This document shows, in pieces, positions 16,908-27,400 of a DNA stretch of 64,000 bases. Position 1 is the stretch's first letter, and each line of letters begins with the position of its first letter. A model generated the notes under the pieces. It saw only the letters and a list, made by a program, of their open reading frames with translations. It was not told the origin of the DNA and searched no databases. Origin of the DNA: Pseudaquidulcibacter saccharophilus (GTDB lineage Bacteria; Pseudomonadota; Alphaproteobacteria; Caulobacterales; Aquidulcibacteraceae); NCBI RefSeq assembly GCF_019455445.1, contig NZ_JAHWUS010000001.1, positions 1 through 64,000 of the forward strand, read 5' to 3'. The translations under genes were made by a program, and so were the position numbers.

Positions 16908-17249
16908 TTATTCAGTGACTTCTCTAGGGGCTTGTCCATGTGGGTGATGGTCTTTTAATTTTCTTTTATTTCTTCTTACCCGTTTTTCGATTTTATCAAG
17001 GGCAACGGCAAATGCGGCATGCGGATCATCCGCATCGGCACTAGCCTCCATTTTGACCTTCGAATCGAGGTGGAGATGAATATCGACCGTGTAAAGATGT
17101 CGTTCCTTGCTTATAATGACGTTTGCTTCACCATCACGAGAGCTTGCATATTTTGCAATGCCTTTGCTCAAATCTTCTTCGATTTTGCCGCGTAGAGCAT
17201 CACCAACATCAAGATTTTTTCCAGTAACACGTGTGCGTAGTTCGGTCAT
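16908..17249 (-). CDS. hpf: Ribosome hibernation promoting factor, short form
   Basis: A 113-residue HPF/YfiA-family protein: ribosome-binding beta-alpha-beta-beta-beta-alpha domain (1-100), with the basic RRNKRKLKDHH segment at the end. It binds the 30S decoding region in stationary cells. Many alphaproteobacterial homologues, as I recall them, are long forms of about 190-200 residues with a C-terminal dimerisation domain; that domain is absent here and no remnant is visible in the 190 bases downstream. Start has AGGAGG about six bases upstream. Confidence 0.9.
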   Translation of the reverse strand: MTELRTRVTGKNLDVGDALRGKIEEDLSKGIAKYASSRDGEANVIISKERHLYTVDIHLHLDSKVKMEASADADDPHAAFAVALDKIEKRVRRNKRKLKDHHPHGQAPREVTE

Positions 17250-17334
17250 ATAAGCCTCCTTTTGTTGTTATTCTTCAAACTGTAACACAAAAATGGCAAA
17301 TTTAAGATTTGATTACATATTGCAGCGCATCAAA

Positions 17335-18816
17335 TCAGAATGACTTTTGGCGTTTTCTCGTTACAGATGACGGGATACGCATTGCTTCGCGGTATTTTGC
17401 CACAGTCCGGCGGGCAATATCTATACCGGTCTGTTTTAGAATATCCACAATGGCATCATCCGATAATGGGGCAAGAACCGGTTCTTCGTCAATAAGTGTT
17501 TTAATTTGATAACGCACAGATTCGCTTGAATGTGCCTCACCACCATATGAAGAAGAAATTGATGTTGTAAAAAAGTATTTTAATTCAAAGACACCGCGTG
17601 GGGTCGAAATATATTTATTTGATGTAACGCGACTTACAGTCGATTCGTGCATATCAATCACATTTGCCACATCTTTAAGCACAAGCGGGCGCAAGTGCGA
17701 CACACCATAAGTCAAAAAGCCGTCTTGTTGACGAACTATTTCGCGGGCAACTTTTAAAATTGTGCGCGCACGCTGATCAAGGCTTTTTACCAGCCAGCTC
17801 GCCTCATTTTGGCATTCAGTGATATATGACTTTTCATCTTCGGTGCGGGCATGGCGTGAAACCATTTCACAATATGAATTATTAACCAAAACTTTTGGCA
17901 AGTTTTCAGTGTTCAATTCGACAACCCACAAACCATTTGGCGCCTCGCGCACAAAAACATCCGGTGTTATGGCATCGCTAGAGGTACTTCCAAATGAAGC
18001 ACCAGGTTTTGGGGTTAGAGAGCGGATTTTACCAATCATCCCCGCCAAATCCTCACCATCTACCTCAAGAATATGGCACAAAGAGCGCAAATCATGTTTG
18101 GCTAGCATATCAAGATTATCAAGCAAAAGCGCCATTTTTTCATCCAATTGCTTTTTCTCGTGCAATTGGGCCGCAAGACATTCCTTCACATTGCGCGCAC
18201 AAACGCCAATCGGGTCAAAGGTTTGCAGAACCGCAATGATGTCTTCTAGTTTTTCTTCATCAATACCAAGATTGCGGGCAACCTCTTCGCCATCAATTCG
18301 CAAATAGCCACCATCATCAATCGAATCTATCAAATAGGCGGCAATCATTTTGTCTTGTGGATTTTCAAAAGCGAGATTTGCCTGTGTCTCAAGGTGGTCG
18401 CGCAGACTTACTTCCTGCGCCAATGTTGATTCGAGAGAATCAAGTTCGTCATACGAACGCCCCGAACCCGCGCTTGACCAATCGGTTTGCGAACCATAAC
18501 TTTCAGCTGCAGGAATATCCGCATCATTATAAACATCTTCGTATGATGCATCGATAGAATCAGAAGCGCCCGGTTCATCGCCTTCGGCGGAAACACCCAA
18601 TTCGGTAACATCATCGGATTTTGCAAATTCGTCTGAAGCTTCTTCGGAAAACTCTTCTTCTTCACGCTCTAGCGCAGGATTACGTTCAAGTTCTTGATTT
18701 ATATAGTCATTCAGCTCAAGGTTTGACAATTGCAGGATTTTAATTGCCTGTTGCAATTGTGGGGTCATTACCAGACCCTGTCCCTGCTTTATTTCCAACC
18801 TATTGGCAATTGCCAT
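17335..18816 (-). CDS. rpoN: RNA polymerase sigma-54 factor RpoN
   Basis: A 493-residue sigma-54. Gln-rich activator-interacting region I (about 1-50, with MTPQLQQAIKILQLS), acidic region II (about 50-135), core-binding domain, helix-turn-helix, and the diagnostic RpoN box ARRTVAKYRE (about 468-477). It directs polymerase to -24/-12 promoters that need an ATPase activator. Three exact -24/-12 sites occur in this window (2074, 28657, 45160). It lies 49 bases after lptB in the conserved lpt-rpoN-hpf block. Confidence 0.97.
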   Translation of the reverse strand: MAIANRLEIKQGQGLVMTPQLQQAIKILQLSNLELNDYINQELERNPALEREEEEFSEEASDEFAKSDDVTELGVSAEGDEPGASDSIDASYEDVYNDADIPAAESYGSQTDWSSAGSGRSYDELDSLESTLAQEVSLRDHLETQANLAFENPQDKMIAAYLIDSIDDGGYLRIDGEEVARNLGIDEEKLEDIIAVLQTFDPIGVCARNVKECLAAQLHEKKQLDEKMALLLDNLDMLAKHDLRSLCHILEVDGEDLAGMIGKIRSLTPKPGASFGSTSSDAITPDVFVREAPNGLWVVELNTENLPKVLVNNSYCEMVSRHARTEDEKSYITECQNEASWLVKSLDQRARTILKVAREIVRQQDGFLTYGVSHLRPLVLKDVANVIDMHESTVSRVTSNKYISTPRGVFELKYFFTTSISSSYGGEAHSSESVRYQIKTLIDEEPVLAPLSDDAIVDILKQTGIDIARRTVAKYREAMRIPSSVTRKRQKSF

Positions 18817-18865
18817 ATAATTTTCCCTCTTGAACCAGAGGAAAAATTAAAATTCCTTCCCCTGA

Positions 18866-19609
18866 CTAAAAATCTTTTCCAAGATAGTATCGTCTTACTA
18901 AATCATTGTTAAGAACTTCTTGTGATGTCCCTTCGAACAGCACACGCCCCTCAGCAATAATTGCAGTTCTGTCCACAATTTGCAGAGTTTCGCGCACGTT
19001 GTGATCAGTTATAAGAACACCAATACCGCGTTCTTTTAAATAATTTACTAACGCGCGAATATCGGCAATCGCAAGTGGGTCAACACCGGCAAAAGGTTCA
19101 TCCAAAAGGATATATTTAGGGTCGGTAGCAAGCGCGCGCGCAATCTCTAATCGCCGTCTTTCACCACCAGAGAGGGTTGGTGAGGGCTGATTCTTAAGTC
19201 GTTCGATATTTAATTCGCGCAATAATTCTTCCATTTTGTCTTGGCGAACTGATTCGTTGCTTTCAACGGTTTCCAAAACCGCAAGAATATTGTCCTTTAC
19301 ACTAAGGCCACGGAAAATTGATGGCTCTTGTGGCAAATAACCAAGACCAAGGCGGGCACGAACATACATTGGTAAATCGGAAACATCGGTTCCATCGATT
19401 TCAATATAACCAAAGTCAGCCTGAATAAGGCCGGTAATCATATAAAAGCACGTAGTTTTACCCGCACCATTCGGCCCCAAAAGCCCCAAAACTTCACCGC
19501 GATCGAGGCGCAGTGAAACGTCGGAAACCACCTCACGCCCCTTAAAGCTCTTGCCCAGATTACGGGCAACCAAACCAGATTTATCTTTTTTCGCAGAGCT
19601 ATTCATCAT
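18866..19609 (-). CDS. lptB: LPS export ABC transporter ATPase LptB
   Basis: A 247-residue ABC ATPase with Walker A GPNGAGKT (45-52), signature LSGGE and Walker B ILLDEP. LptB drives lipopolysaccharide extraction from the inner membrane with LptF and LptG. It sits eight bases after lptA and immediately before rpoN, the standard arrangement. Two adjacent ATG codons (19609 and 19606) are possible starts. Confidence 0.97.
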   Translation of the reverse strand: MMNSSAKKDKSGLVARNLGKSFKGREVVSDVSLRLDRGEVLGLLGPNGAGKTTCFYMITGLIQADFGYIEIDGTDVSDLPMYVRARLGLGYLPQEPSIFRGLSVKDNILAVLETVESNESVRQDKMEELLRELNIERLKNQPSPTLSGGERRRLEIARALATDPKYILLDEPFAGVDPLAIADIRALVNYLKERGIGVLITDHNVRETLQIVDRTAIIAEGRVLFEGTSQEVLNNDLVRRYYLGKDF

Positions 19610-19617
19610 ATTTCCGA

Positions 19618-20169
19618 TTATTTTTTTGCTTTTGGTTTAGTGGCGGTTTGATCATTAGGGAACATTACCGCTTTTACCCGCCCAGAACTCGACTTTAACT
19701 GGGATTGATTGGTGATGGTATTTACGCGCAATTCATCGCCTTGGGCAACGCTTTGCCCCTGTACCAAAATAACATTGCCGGTAAAAATAATGATATTGTT
19801 TACCGCATCATAGAATGCCTTATCGGCACGAACTTTTTGCGTTGGGGAAACAAGGAAAGTTTCGCCATCTGAATAAACTTTTTGAATTTTACCAGCCTGT
19901 GCAGTTCCCTCTGCCCCACTAATGATACGGAAAGAAGGCGCACGCAACACCTTGTCTTTGTTTACAACTTCGGCATGGCCACTAATAACGGTTGTATTAT
20001 TCTGCGGTTGAAAATCAACGCTATCGGCGCTTATGCTTATTGGGCCATTGGCGGTTTGTTGTGCAAAAGCAAGTATTGGACAACCCAAAACAGCAAGGCC
20101 AGTTATAAAAAATGCCGATACGGAATTGGCAAATTTCTTTTTAACCGCATTGCAATCAATCGCTTCCAT
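19618..20169 (-). CDS. lptA: LPS transport periplasmic protein LptA
   Basis: A 183-residue exported protein: signal peptide (cleavage after AFA near residue 36), then an OstA-like beta-jellyroll (about 45-160) and a Lys-rich tail. LptA forms the periplasmic bridge carrying LPS between LptC and LptD. One base separates it from lptC, so the two are translationally coupled. Confidence 0.93.
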   Translation of the reverse strand: MEAIDCNAVKKKFANSVSAFFITGLAVLGCPILAFAQQTANGPISISADSVDFQPQNNTTVISGHAEVVNKDKVLRAPSFRIISGAEGTAQAGKIQKVYSDGETFLVSPTQKVRADKAFYDAVNNIIIFTGNVILVQGQSVAQGDELRVNTITNQSQLKSSSGRVKAVMFPNDQTATKPKAKK

Positions 20170-20170
20170 T

Positions 20171-21118
20171 TTAGTTTTCCTTCACCATCAAGCCGTTTAC
20201 CTGGCCCTTAAGAACCACGCGCTTGGTATCAAGATTATATTCATAACTTTTCGCGCTAGCAGAATTTCCGCCTGAAGTAATTACAATATTGCCAAAGCCA
20301 TACATAGTTTTGGTTTTATTATCATAATCAAGCGTTTCCGATTGCGCAGTAACATTTTTTGACGTTACTGTAACGCCACCCGCTGCATAGGCATGGCTAC
20401 CAAGCCTATCGAATTTTATGCTATTTGCAGTAACACGATTTTCTTCCGAGGTTAATACAACGCTTCCTTGTGTATCCAATATTTGCGTTTTGTCATTCCA
20501 TATTGCCAAGGTCGAGGTTAAATTTTCACCGCTTTCACGGAAAAGCCTTACATTACCCATTAACCAGATTAATGGCTGGCCCATTGGTTTTTTCATTGCA
20601 TTTTTGGGTGCGGGCGCTTTTACATCATGGGTGCGCGGGTCGTCCGCCATCCAATACGCTTTATCAGACGTTGAATTATCACCATTGGTGTTTTTATATA
20701 CCACATTATCAATAAGCTCTAACTCTTGGGTTTCTTGGTTCCAATTACCGGTTTTAGCAACCAAATCAGCGCCCGATGCAGATGTAACATGCGGATTAAC
20801 CAATGAAACCACCGCAGCATTACCATTTATAGAGCGTAATGCCTTTTCAGCAACAATCGTTATTTTGCCACCAGATTCAGAATGCCCAATGAAACGTGGG
20901 TTGGAAATAACCAAATCATTGCCAACAATTAATTGCTTTTGCAAATCTTGCTTTGGCAATAATAGTGACAACCCAAGGAATCCACCAAACAAACCCGCAC
21001 TTATGGCTGCCGCAAGCAATAAGCCACGACGCAGCAAATTAATCCGCATATTGCGCAAAGTGAATTGCGGTAGCGAAAATACATTATTCTTTGGTGATAC
21101 AGGGGCTTCGGTTGTCAT
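20171..21118 (-). CDS. lptC: LPS export protein LptC
   Basis: A 315-residue bitopic inner-membrane protein with one membrane helix (about 30-52) and a large periplasmic LptC/OstA-like beta domain. It hands LPS from LptBFG to LptA. It is longer than the enterobacterial protein (about 190 residues); an inserted segment near residues 150-170 contains the AWMADDPRTH region. The start overlaps the rnd stop by one base. Confidence 0.9.
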   Translation of the reverse strand: MTTEAPVSPKNNVFSLPQFTLRNMRINLLRRGLLLAAAISAGLFGGFLGLSLLLPKQDLQKQLIVGNDLVISNPRFIGHSESGGKITIVAEKALRSINGNAAVVSLVNPHVTSASGADLVAKTGNWNQETQELELIDNVVYKNTNGDNSTSDKAYWMADDPRTHDVKAPAPKNAMKKPMGQPLIWLMGNVRLFRESGENLTSTLAIWNDKTQILDTQGSVVLTSEENRVTANSIKFDRLGSHAYAAGGVTVTSKNVTAQSETLDYDNKTKTMYGFGNIVITSGGNSASAKSYEYNLDTKRVVLKGQVNGLMVKEN

Positions 21119-21729
21119 TAGTGGGAGAATATATCAGTTTCTCCAAAACCAAGCAAATCAATATCTGCCTGTGTATTGAGAAAATTAAAACATGATTTTG
21201 CAATTTCTAAACGCTCATGACGTTTTAGCATCATGACCAATTTTTCCTTGGCGGCATGTAAATATAATACATCAGAAGCAGCATAATTTTGCTGCGCCTC
21301 GGTAAGTTCGTCTTGCCCCCAATCTGAAGATTGCTGCGCCTTATTCAATTCAACGCTAACCAATTCACGCAATAAATCTTTTAGACCGTGACGGTCAGTA
21401 TAGGTACGAACCAGTTTTGATGCAATTTTTGTACAAAATACAGGGCGACACTCTACGCCAAGGTATTTTTTTATCATCGCCACGTCAAAGCGCGCAAAGT
21501 GAAACAGCTTTTCAATCTTTTCATCGCCAAGCAGTTTTTTAAGATTTGGGCAATCATAGTTTTTACGGTCAAGCTGCACAACATGGGCATTACCATCACC
21601 CGCCGAAAGCTGAACAACACATAATTGATCACGAACTAGGGAAAGCCCCATGGTTTCGGTATCAATGGCAACACAATCGCCAAAATTGATACCTTCTGGC
21701 AAATCGCCTTTATGGTAAAAAACGGTCAA
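21118..21729 (-). CDS. rnd: Ribonuclease D-type 3'-5' exonuclease
   Basis: A 203-residue DEDD exonuclease: ExoI motif AIDTETMGL (Asp23, Glu25), ExoII around HFARFDVAMI, and ExoIII with YAASDVLYL. It lacks the C-terminal HRDC domains of E. coli RNase D (about 375 residues), as is common in alphaproteobacteria, where this short form precedes lptC. It would trim tRNA and other structured RNA 3' ends. The start is TTG with AAAGGA upstream. Confidence 0.9.
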   Translation of the reverse strand: MTVFYHKGDLPEGINFGDCVAIDTETMGLSLVRDQLCVVQLSAGDGNAHVVQLDRKNYDCPNLKKLLGDEKIEKLFHFARFDVAMIKKYLGVECRPVFCTKIASKLVRTYTDRHGLKDLLRELVSVELNKAQQSSDWGQDELTEAQQNYAASDVLYLHAAKEKLVMMLKRHERLEIAKSCFNFLNTQADIDLLGFGETDIFSH

Positions 21730-21983
21730 AATATTATTCCTTTAGAATAGCCTTCTTTAACCAATACCGCCGCAATTGCCAAGTGCGTTGTTTGCTTTAT
21801 GTCAATGCCATATTTTTTGGCATAAGTTGCTAATTTTCATAGTATTTATGCATAAATTACATGCCCGCAATCGATTTCTTACCTCCAGTAGTAATTTAAT
21901 TAACCTGTCGGTAACTGTTTTGCGTGAACATTTAATTTAGCAAATGCTAATTTAGATAACTTATCTGGGACTGGGGACGGTAT

Positions 21984-23687
21984 ATGCGTAAGTTGAGCGC
22001 GATTTTCTCAAATTTCAACATGCCTACAAAAATTAATCTTATGATAGGCTTTTCTCTAATCGTTATGCTGTTCCTTGCGATGATGTCGTTAGCGCAAACA
22101 CAGAACACATTGATGCGCGAAAAGAGCATTCTGATAAAACAACATGTTGAAATGGTCGATAATATCGTCCAGCAATATTATTCAAAGCAACAAGCCGGCA
22201 CCATTACCGAAGCACAAGCCGAAGCAGGGGCAAAAGAAGCAATCCAGAAATTGCGTTATGACGGCAATAATTATTTTTGGATTATGGATAAAAATGCCAA
22301 AATTATTCTTCACCCTATAAAACCAGAATTAAACAACAGCGATGGCAATAAAATAAAAGATCCAAAAGGAAAGCACCTTTTCACCGAAATGGCGCAAGTT
22401 ATCGCAAAGGATGGCAGTGGTTTTATTCGCTATGAATGGTCAAAACCAACAGCAGATCCTAAAAAGTCTTTTGCCAAAATGGCTTATGTGCAGGATTTGA
22501 AAAAATGGGGTTGGACCGTTGGAACCGGTATTTATATTGATGATGTAAATCGTGAAATACTAGCTGCATTTTCACGCATCGCAATTGGTATCTTTTTCAC
22601 AATGATAATATTTGGCTTTGTTGCCTATCTATTCTCAATCGATACAGTTGGCGCAGTAAAAAATATTATTGCAAACCTTGAACTGCTTTCGCATGGCAAA
22701 AGATGCCAAGATCTTCCGGTTTCAAGACGTGATGAATTTGGCAATATGGCGAAGAACATTTCTGATGCTGATGAAAAGTTACATATCGCCCGCCAAAGCG
22801 AAGCACAAAGAATGGAAAATGCGCAAAATGAAATCAAGAAAAAAGAAACTCTTGAAAAATTAATTTCCGAATTTGAGGCGCGCTCAGGAACTATTCTTAC
22901 ATCTGTTGATAATGCTGCGGATGTTATGTTTGAAACCTTTGAAAATATGACATCACTTGCAGAAGAAGTAAAAACCCGCGCAACCAGCGTTGCGCACGCA
23001 TCTTCTGAAACTTCTGAAAATGTGCAAATGGTGGCATCGGCAACCGAAGAAATGTCAAGCTCTGTACAAGAAATATCTACGCAAACCCAAATCTTTACCG
23101 ACACAATGGTTAGCAGTGTTGTACAAATGCAAAAAGCGGATCAAACTTCGGTATTGTTAAATGCGGCAACCACCAAAATTGATGAGATTACAGGCGTAAT
23201 TCAATCTATTGCCGGACAGATTAACATGTTGGCACTTAATGCCACAATTGAATCTGCACGCGCTGGTGAAGCCGGTCGTGGTTTTGCCGTTGTTGCCAAT
23301 GAGGTTAAACAACTTGCCGGACAAACCGAAAAGGCAACAATAGAAATTTCGGAACATATCCAAAATATCAAAGATGCGTCATCACAAGTTATTGAGACCA
23401 TTGGCCAGATTAAAACAACAATTGAATCGGTTGATGGAATTTCAGGCTCAATCTCTTCTGCGGTTGAAGAGCAATCCGCAGTGACCCGCGAAATTGCGCA
23501 AAATATGGCAAATGCATCAAGCGGAACTTCCACAATTGATGCCCATATCAATGAAGTTAGCCAGTTCTCAGCGGATGTGGCACAAGCCGCAACGCAAACC
23601 GGACAAAGCGCGCATAATATGGTGGATCAAACCAGAATTCTGGGCAATGAAATCAATAAATTCTTGCAGGCAGTTCGCGCCGCATAA
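21984..23687 (+). CDS. Methyl-accepting chemotaxis protein with single Cache domain
   Basis: A 567-residue chemoreceptor. First membrane helix about 17-37, periplasmic single-Cache domain (about 38-190, with the NYFWI and [12 protein letters not shown] motifs), second helix about 195-220, a HAMP-like linker, and a cytoplasmic signalling domain whose hairpin tip is [21 protein letters not shown]. It would sense a small organic ligand and control CheA. Upstream lies a near-match to a CtrA site (21900-21914). It is monocistronic, with a terminator after it. Confidence 0.93.
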   Translation: MRKLSAIFSNFNMPTKINLMIGFSLIVMLFLAMMSLAQTQNTLMREKSILIKQHVEMVDNIVQQYYSKQQAGTITEAQAEAGAKEAIQKLRYDGNNYFWIMDKNAKIILHPIKPELNNSDGNKIKDPKGKHLFTEMAQVIAKDGSGFIRYEWSKPTADPKKSFAKMAYVQDLKKWGWTVGTGIYIDDVNREILAAFSRIAIGIFFTMIIFGFVAYLFSIDTVGAVKNIIANLELLSHGKRCQDLPVSRRDEFGNMAKNISDADEKLHIARQSEAQRMENAQNEIKKKETLEKLISEFEARSGTILTSVDNAADVMFETFENMTSLAEEVKTRATSVAHASSETSENVQMVASATEEMSSSVQEISTQTQIFTDTMVSSVVQMQKADQTSVLLNAATTKIDEITGVIQSIAGQINMLALNATIESARAGEAGRGFAVVANEVKQLAGQTEKATIEISEHIQNIKDASSQVIETIGQIKTTIESVDGISGSISSAVEEQSAVTREIAQNMANASSGTSTIDAHINEVSQFSADVAQAATQTGQSAHNMVDQTRILGNEINKFLQAVRAA

Positions 23688-23705
23688 TTTCGGCATATAA
23701 ACAAA

Positions 23706-23733
23706 AACACCGCCCAAAAGGCGGTGTTTTTTT
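23706..23733. terminator. Bidirectional terminator after the chemoreceptor
   Basis: AACACCGCC (23706-23714) and GGCGGTGTT (23720-23728) around CAAAA, with T-run to 23733 and an A-run on the other side for the convergent gene. Confidence 0.92.
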
Positions 23734-23748
23734 GTGCGATTAAAAAAC

Positions 23749-24339
23749 TTATTTTGCTTCTTCGGATGACATTTTTACCAAGAATGCACCGCGCAAATCA
23801 CCTTCTTTAAAGCCTGTTGCATCGTCATGCGGATAAAGGCTTTTAATCTTTGCATTTAATGCAGGGTCAATATTTGTTCCGTGGCAAGTTGTGCAAGGCT
23901 TATCCTTTAGCGTAATTGCGCGCATGAAATATACATAGTTTTTGCCATCTTCTTTGGCGGTGAAAATCGCTTCTTTTGGGGTTTTGTCTTCATTTAATGG
24001 TGCGGCAACCCATTCGGTTAGATATTTCTTTTCAACCTCATTGGGCATAGCAATTGGATTACGTGCCTTTAGGCTAATCCGTTTTATACTTATGCCATTT
24101 TCTTGTGAAACATCTTGGGCAATTGCTGGTGCTGCTTGTTGGCAAACTTCAACCGCACCCACAGGTCCACCCGCCTTAAGCGCAGCACCAAGGGCAGCTT
24201 GCAATTTTGATGAATATTGTTTGATTACAATATCCGATTTTGCACTTACTTTTGCTTTATCGTATTTAACGGCCTCATCGGCGGCACATGATGCAACCAA
24301 TGCCATAAAGGGTAATATTAAAATTTTAAGATTTTTCAT
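23749..24339 (-). CDS. DUF3365-type lipoprotein with one c-type haem site
   Basis: A 196-residue lipoprotein: lipobox VASC (Cys18), then an alpha/beta domain of the DUF3365/Tll0287-like type, and one haem attachment motif CTTCH (Cys149-His153). Such domains are seen alone or as sensor inputs; a haem-based redox or gas role is possible but unproven. The ATG at 24339 is chosen because GAGGA lies about six bases upstream; a GTG four codons earlier is less likely. Confidence 0.8.
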   Translation of the reverse strand: MKNLKILILPFMALVASCAADEAVKYDKAKVSAKSDIVIKQYSSKLQAALGAALKAGGPVGAVEVCQQAAPAIAQDVSQENGISIKRISLKARNPIAMPNEVEKKYLTEWVAAPLNEDKTPKEAIFTAKEDGKNYVYFMRAITLKDKPCTTCHGTNIDPALNAKIKSLYPHDDATGFKEGDLRGAFLVKMSSEEAK

Positions 24340-24404
24340 AACAATCCTCACTCGCTCAGCCCTTATTAGTCATCACTAATATATTGTGCAAGTGGGATTA
24401 TTAT

Positions 24405-27400
24405 TTATTCTGAAACTTTAACCCGTCCGCTTCTTTCTAACTGCCCCCAACCGGCCCAAAGACCAGAAATAGCAGTGAAAATTGCTTTGATGCTTACTAT
24501 ATACATAATTTGGCGATAGGCGAATTTTTGAATAATCATCAAAAGCCATGGGAAATTACTTTTACGGGTTTCAATTGAATAGGCAATGAAACCACCGCCA
24601 ACATCAATCGTTACAAAGCATAACCAATAGACAAGCATACGCAATAAATCGGTATGGGTCGCCATAAAGCCGTGCTGATGCACTTTGATAATTGTATTGA
24701 TGATACTTATGACCAATGCCAAATCAATCAATGGCGAAATTAGCGCAAAGAAAATTTGGAATACCCATGCTTGTGTCATACCAATGAAGGCAAGGCCATT
24801 TGGGCGGGTCTTTGGATTATCAAAGAATATACCACGGTGTTTCCACAAACATTGCAAAGTACCATATGACCAGCGGAACCGTTGTTTTGAAAGCGCCTTA
24901 AAGGTTTCTGGCGCTTCTGTCCACGCAACAGCATCATCATCATAGACAACTTTCCAGCCATTACGCTGGATGGCGATGGTTAAGTCTTGATCTTCGGCAA
25001 GGGTGTTTTCTGGATATAGGCCCGCTTGTTCAAGTGCCGCACGACGCCATGCACCAACCGCACCCGGAACAACCGTAATCGCGTCAAAATTTGCAAGGGC
25101 GCGGCGTTCAATATTTTGTGCCACAACATATTCAATACCCTGCCAACGGGTTACGAGGTTTACCTCATTACCCACGCGGGCATTTCCTGCCACCGCACCA
25201 ACTTTCTCATCAATAAACCAACGCACCAATTTTGAAATTGTGTCGGGTTCAAATTGGGTATCGGCATCAAGGGCAATGATAATATCGCCTTTTGCAAGCT
25301 CGATAGCCTTGTTAAGGGCGCGGGCTTTGCCACCATTTTCAAGATTTAATAATGTAACTTTTGGATTGGCTCCGAAATTTTCTTCAACAATTTTGGCGGT
25401 ATTATCTTTTGAGCCATCATTGGCAATGATTATTTCAAAGCTTGCGTTGCGCGTCATTAACACACGCTCAATCGCGTCTTTAATCACCATTTCTTCGTTA
25501 TAGGCAGGGATGATAACCGAAACAAATTCTTGCGCATTAATTGGTGGCGGGGTTGATTTTTCAACCTTTATTTTTTGCCATACGCCCAAAATAGTCATGC
25601 TTAGGGCTTTGACAATTCCAAGGAAGATTGCAATCGCAAACAGCCATGCCAATATTGCCTTTAAAACCGCCATTGAAATAAAGATTGCAACATCGGCATC
25701 AACTGCGGCCCTATCTTTGCCGCTGATTTCAGGCATAGTGAACCCTTTGGGTTTACCCAAAAATTCTGACAGTGTAACAAATTGATAGCCTTTGGCTTTT
25801 AGAGTTTGAATAATAACCGGAAGTGCTTTTAAAGTCTGCTCACGGTTACCACCGCTATCGTGAAGCAAAATTATTTGTTCTGAACGGTCGGAATTCGCAC
25901 CCTCTACTTGAGCGATTGTGGTCTTGATAATATTATCAACGCCAGGGGTTTTCCAATCGTTCGGGTCAACGTGCAGACCAACATTCACATAGCCAAGTTT
26001 TTGCGCATTAAGGGCGGGAATTAATTCGTCTGGTGTTGTTGGTTCCGCATCACCAAAATATGGCGCGCGAAATAGACGCATTGAGTGTTTTGTATATGCC
26101 TCGACTAGGCGCTGGGTTGTGTTTAGCTCAATCTCTGTGCCTTGCTGGTTATCGCGGGCAAGATTGGGGTGGGTATAAGAATGGTTGCCGATTTCATTTC
26201 CTTCGGAAATTACACGGTTTAAAAGACTTGGGTGCGAAAGTGCATTTTCACCAATTACAAAAAAGGTCGCGTTGACCCCTTCTTTTTTCAAAACGTCAAG
26301 AATTTTTGGCGTCCATGTAGCATCGGGGCCATCATCAAATGTTAATGCCAACATATTTGGCTTGGCAGCAGAAATTCGGTTTACAACAAATGGTGTTGGA
26401 AGCGTTACAAAATCCTGATTGCTGATTAATTGATTTTGGTCAAATATAATGTTCCTGAAACCATCTTTTGGGGTTTCGGTAATGTAAAACACCTCCCCAT
26501 TGCCTTCGACATCCACATCACCAATTGTTTTAAGGTTATTTAACTGTGGCAGGGTGTTAGTAATGATTGCGCTTTGCGCTTTCCAATAATTACTGTCCTC
26601 TGAACCAAGGCGCCAAAGTGCTATGCCATAGGTATTTTCAACCTGCACCGCCTTCATTTCATTCCATGCACTTGCGGCATCAAGAAGCCAAACAGTATGG
26701 TTCACGCCATTTTCTTGATAGTTAAAATAGCTATTGCCGCTTTTGGGGTCGAATGTAATCTTGGCACTACTATCATGGGCAATAAGCCATGCTTCTTCTA
26801 TCGATAGCGCCTCGGCATTTTGCCCATTATCGGCCCAATCATAAGCATAATTGCCGATGGCAATAATGGTTTTATCGGCGCCAATTTTCGCTGTAACTTC
26901 GCTTATATTTTTTACAAACCACGCTTGAGACGCTATTGGCCCTGGCGCGCCGCCAACCCAATTTTCATCATATGCCATTAAAAAGATTTTATCGCTTACA
27001 GCCGCATATTTTTTGAAATCCCACGACGCATCAGCAGCCGGCGCAGTTATTGTAACAATAATATTATTTTGATTTAGAACAGACTTTGCAGATTTTAAAA
27101 ATTGCAAATATTTGTCGTGGTCGCCATTATCAAGGTTTTCAAAGTCAAATACCACACCGCTATAAGATGAGTTTTTCGCGGTTTGAATAATTTGATTCAA
27201 AAGGTTTTGCTGCCGCATTGGGTTGGCGATAAGCTTTTTCAGAACATCTTTGTCCCATTGATCATTGGCAATATTTTGCACCATCAATAATTTTGCAGGA
27301 TTCTTTGGCTGTGCCGATAAAAATGCGTTTAACTTACGGTCATTAACCACATTAAGGCTTTGATCTGTTGGCGATAGTGTTCCCGAACCTACAACCAGCC

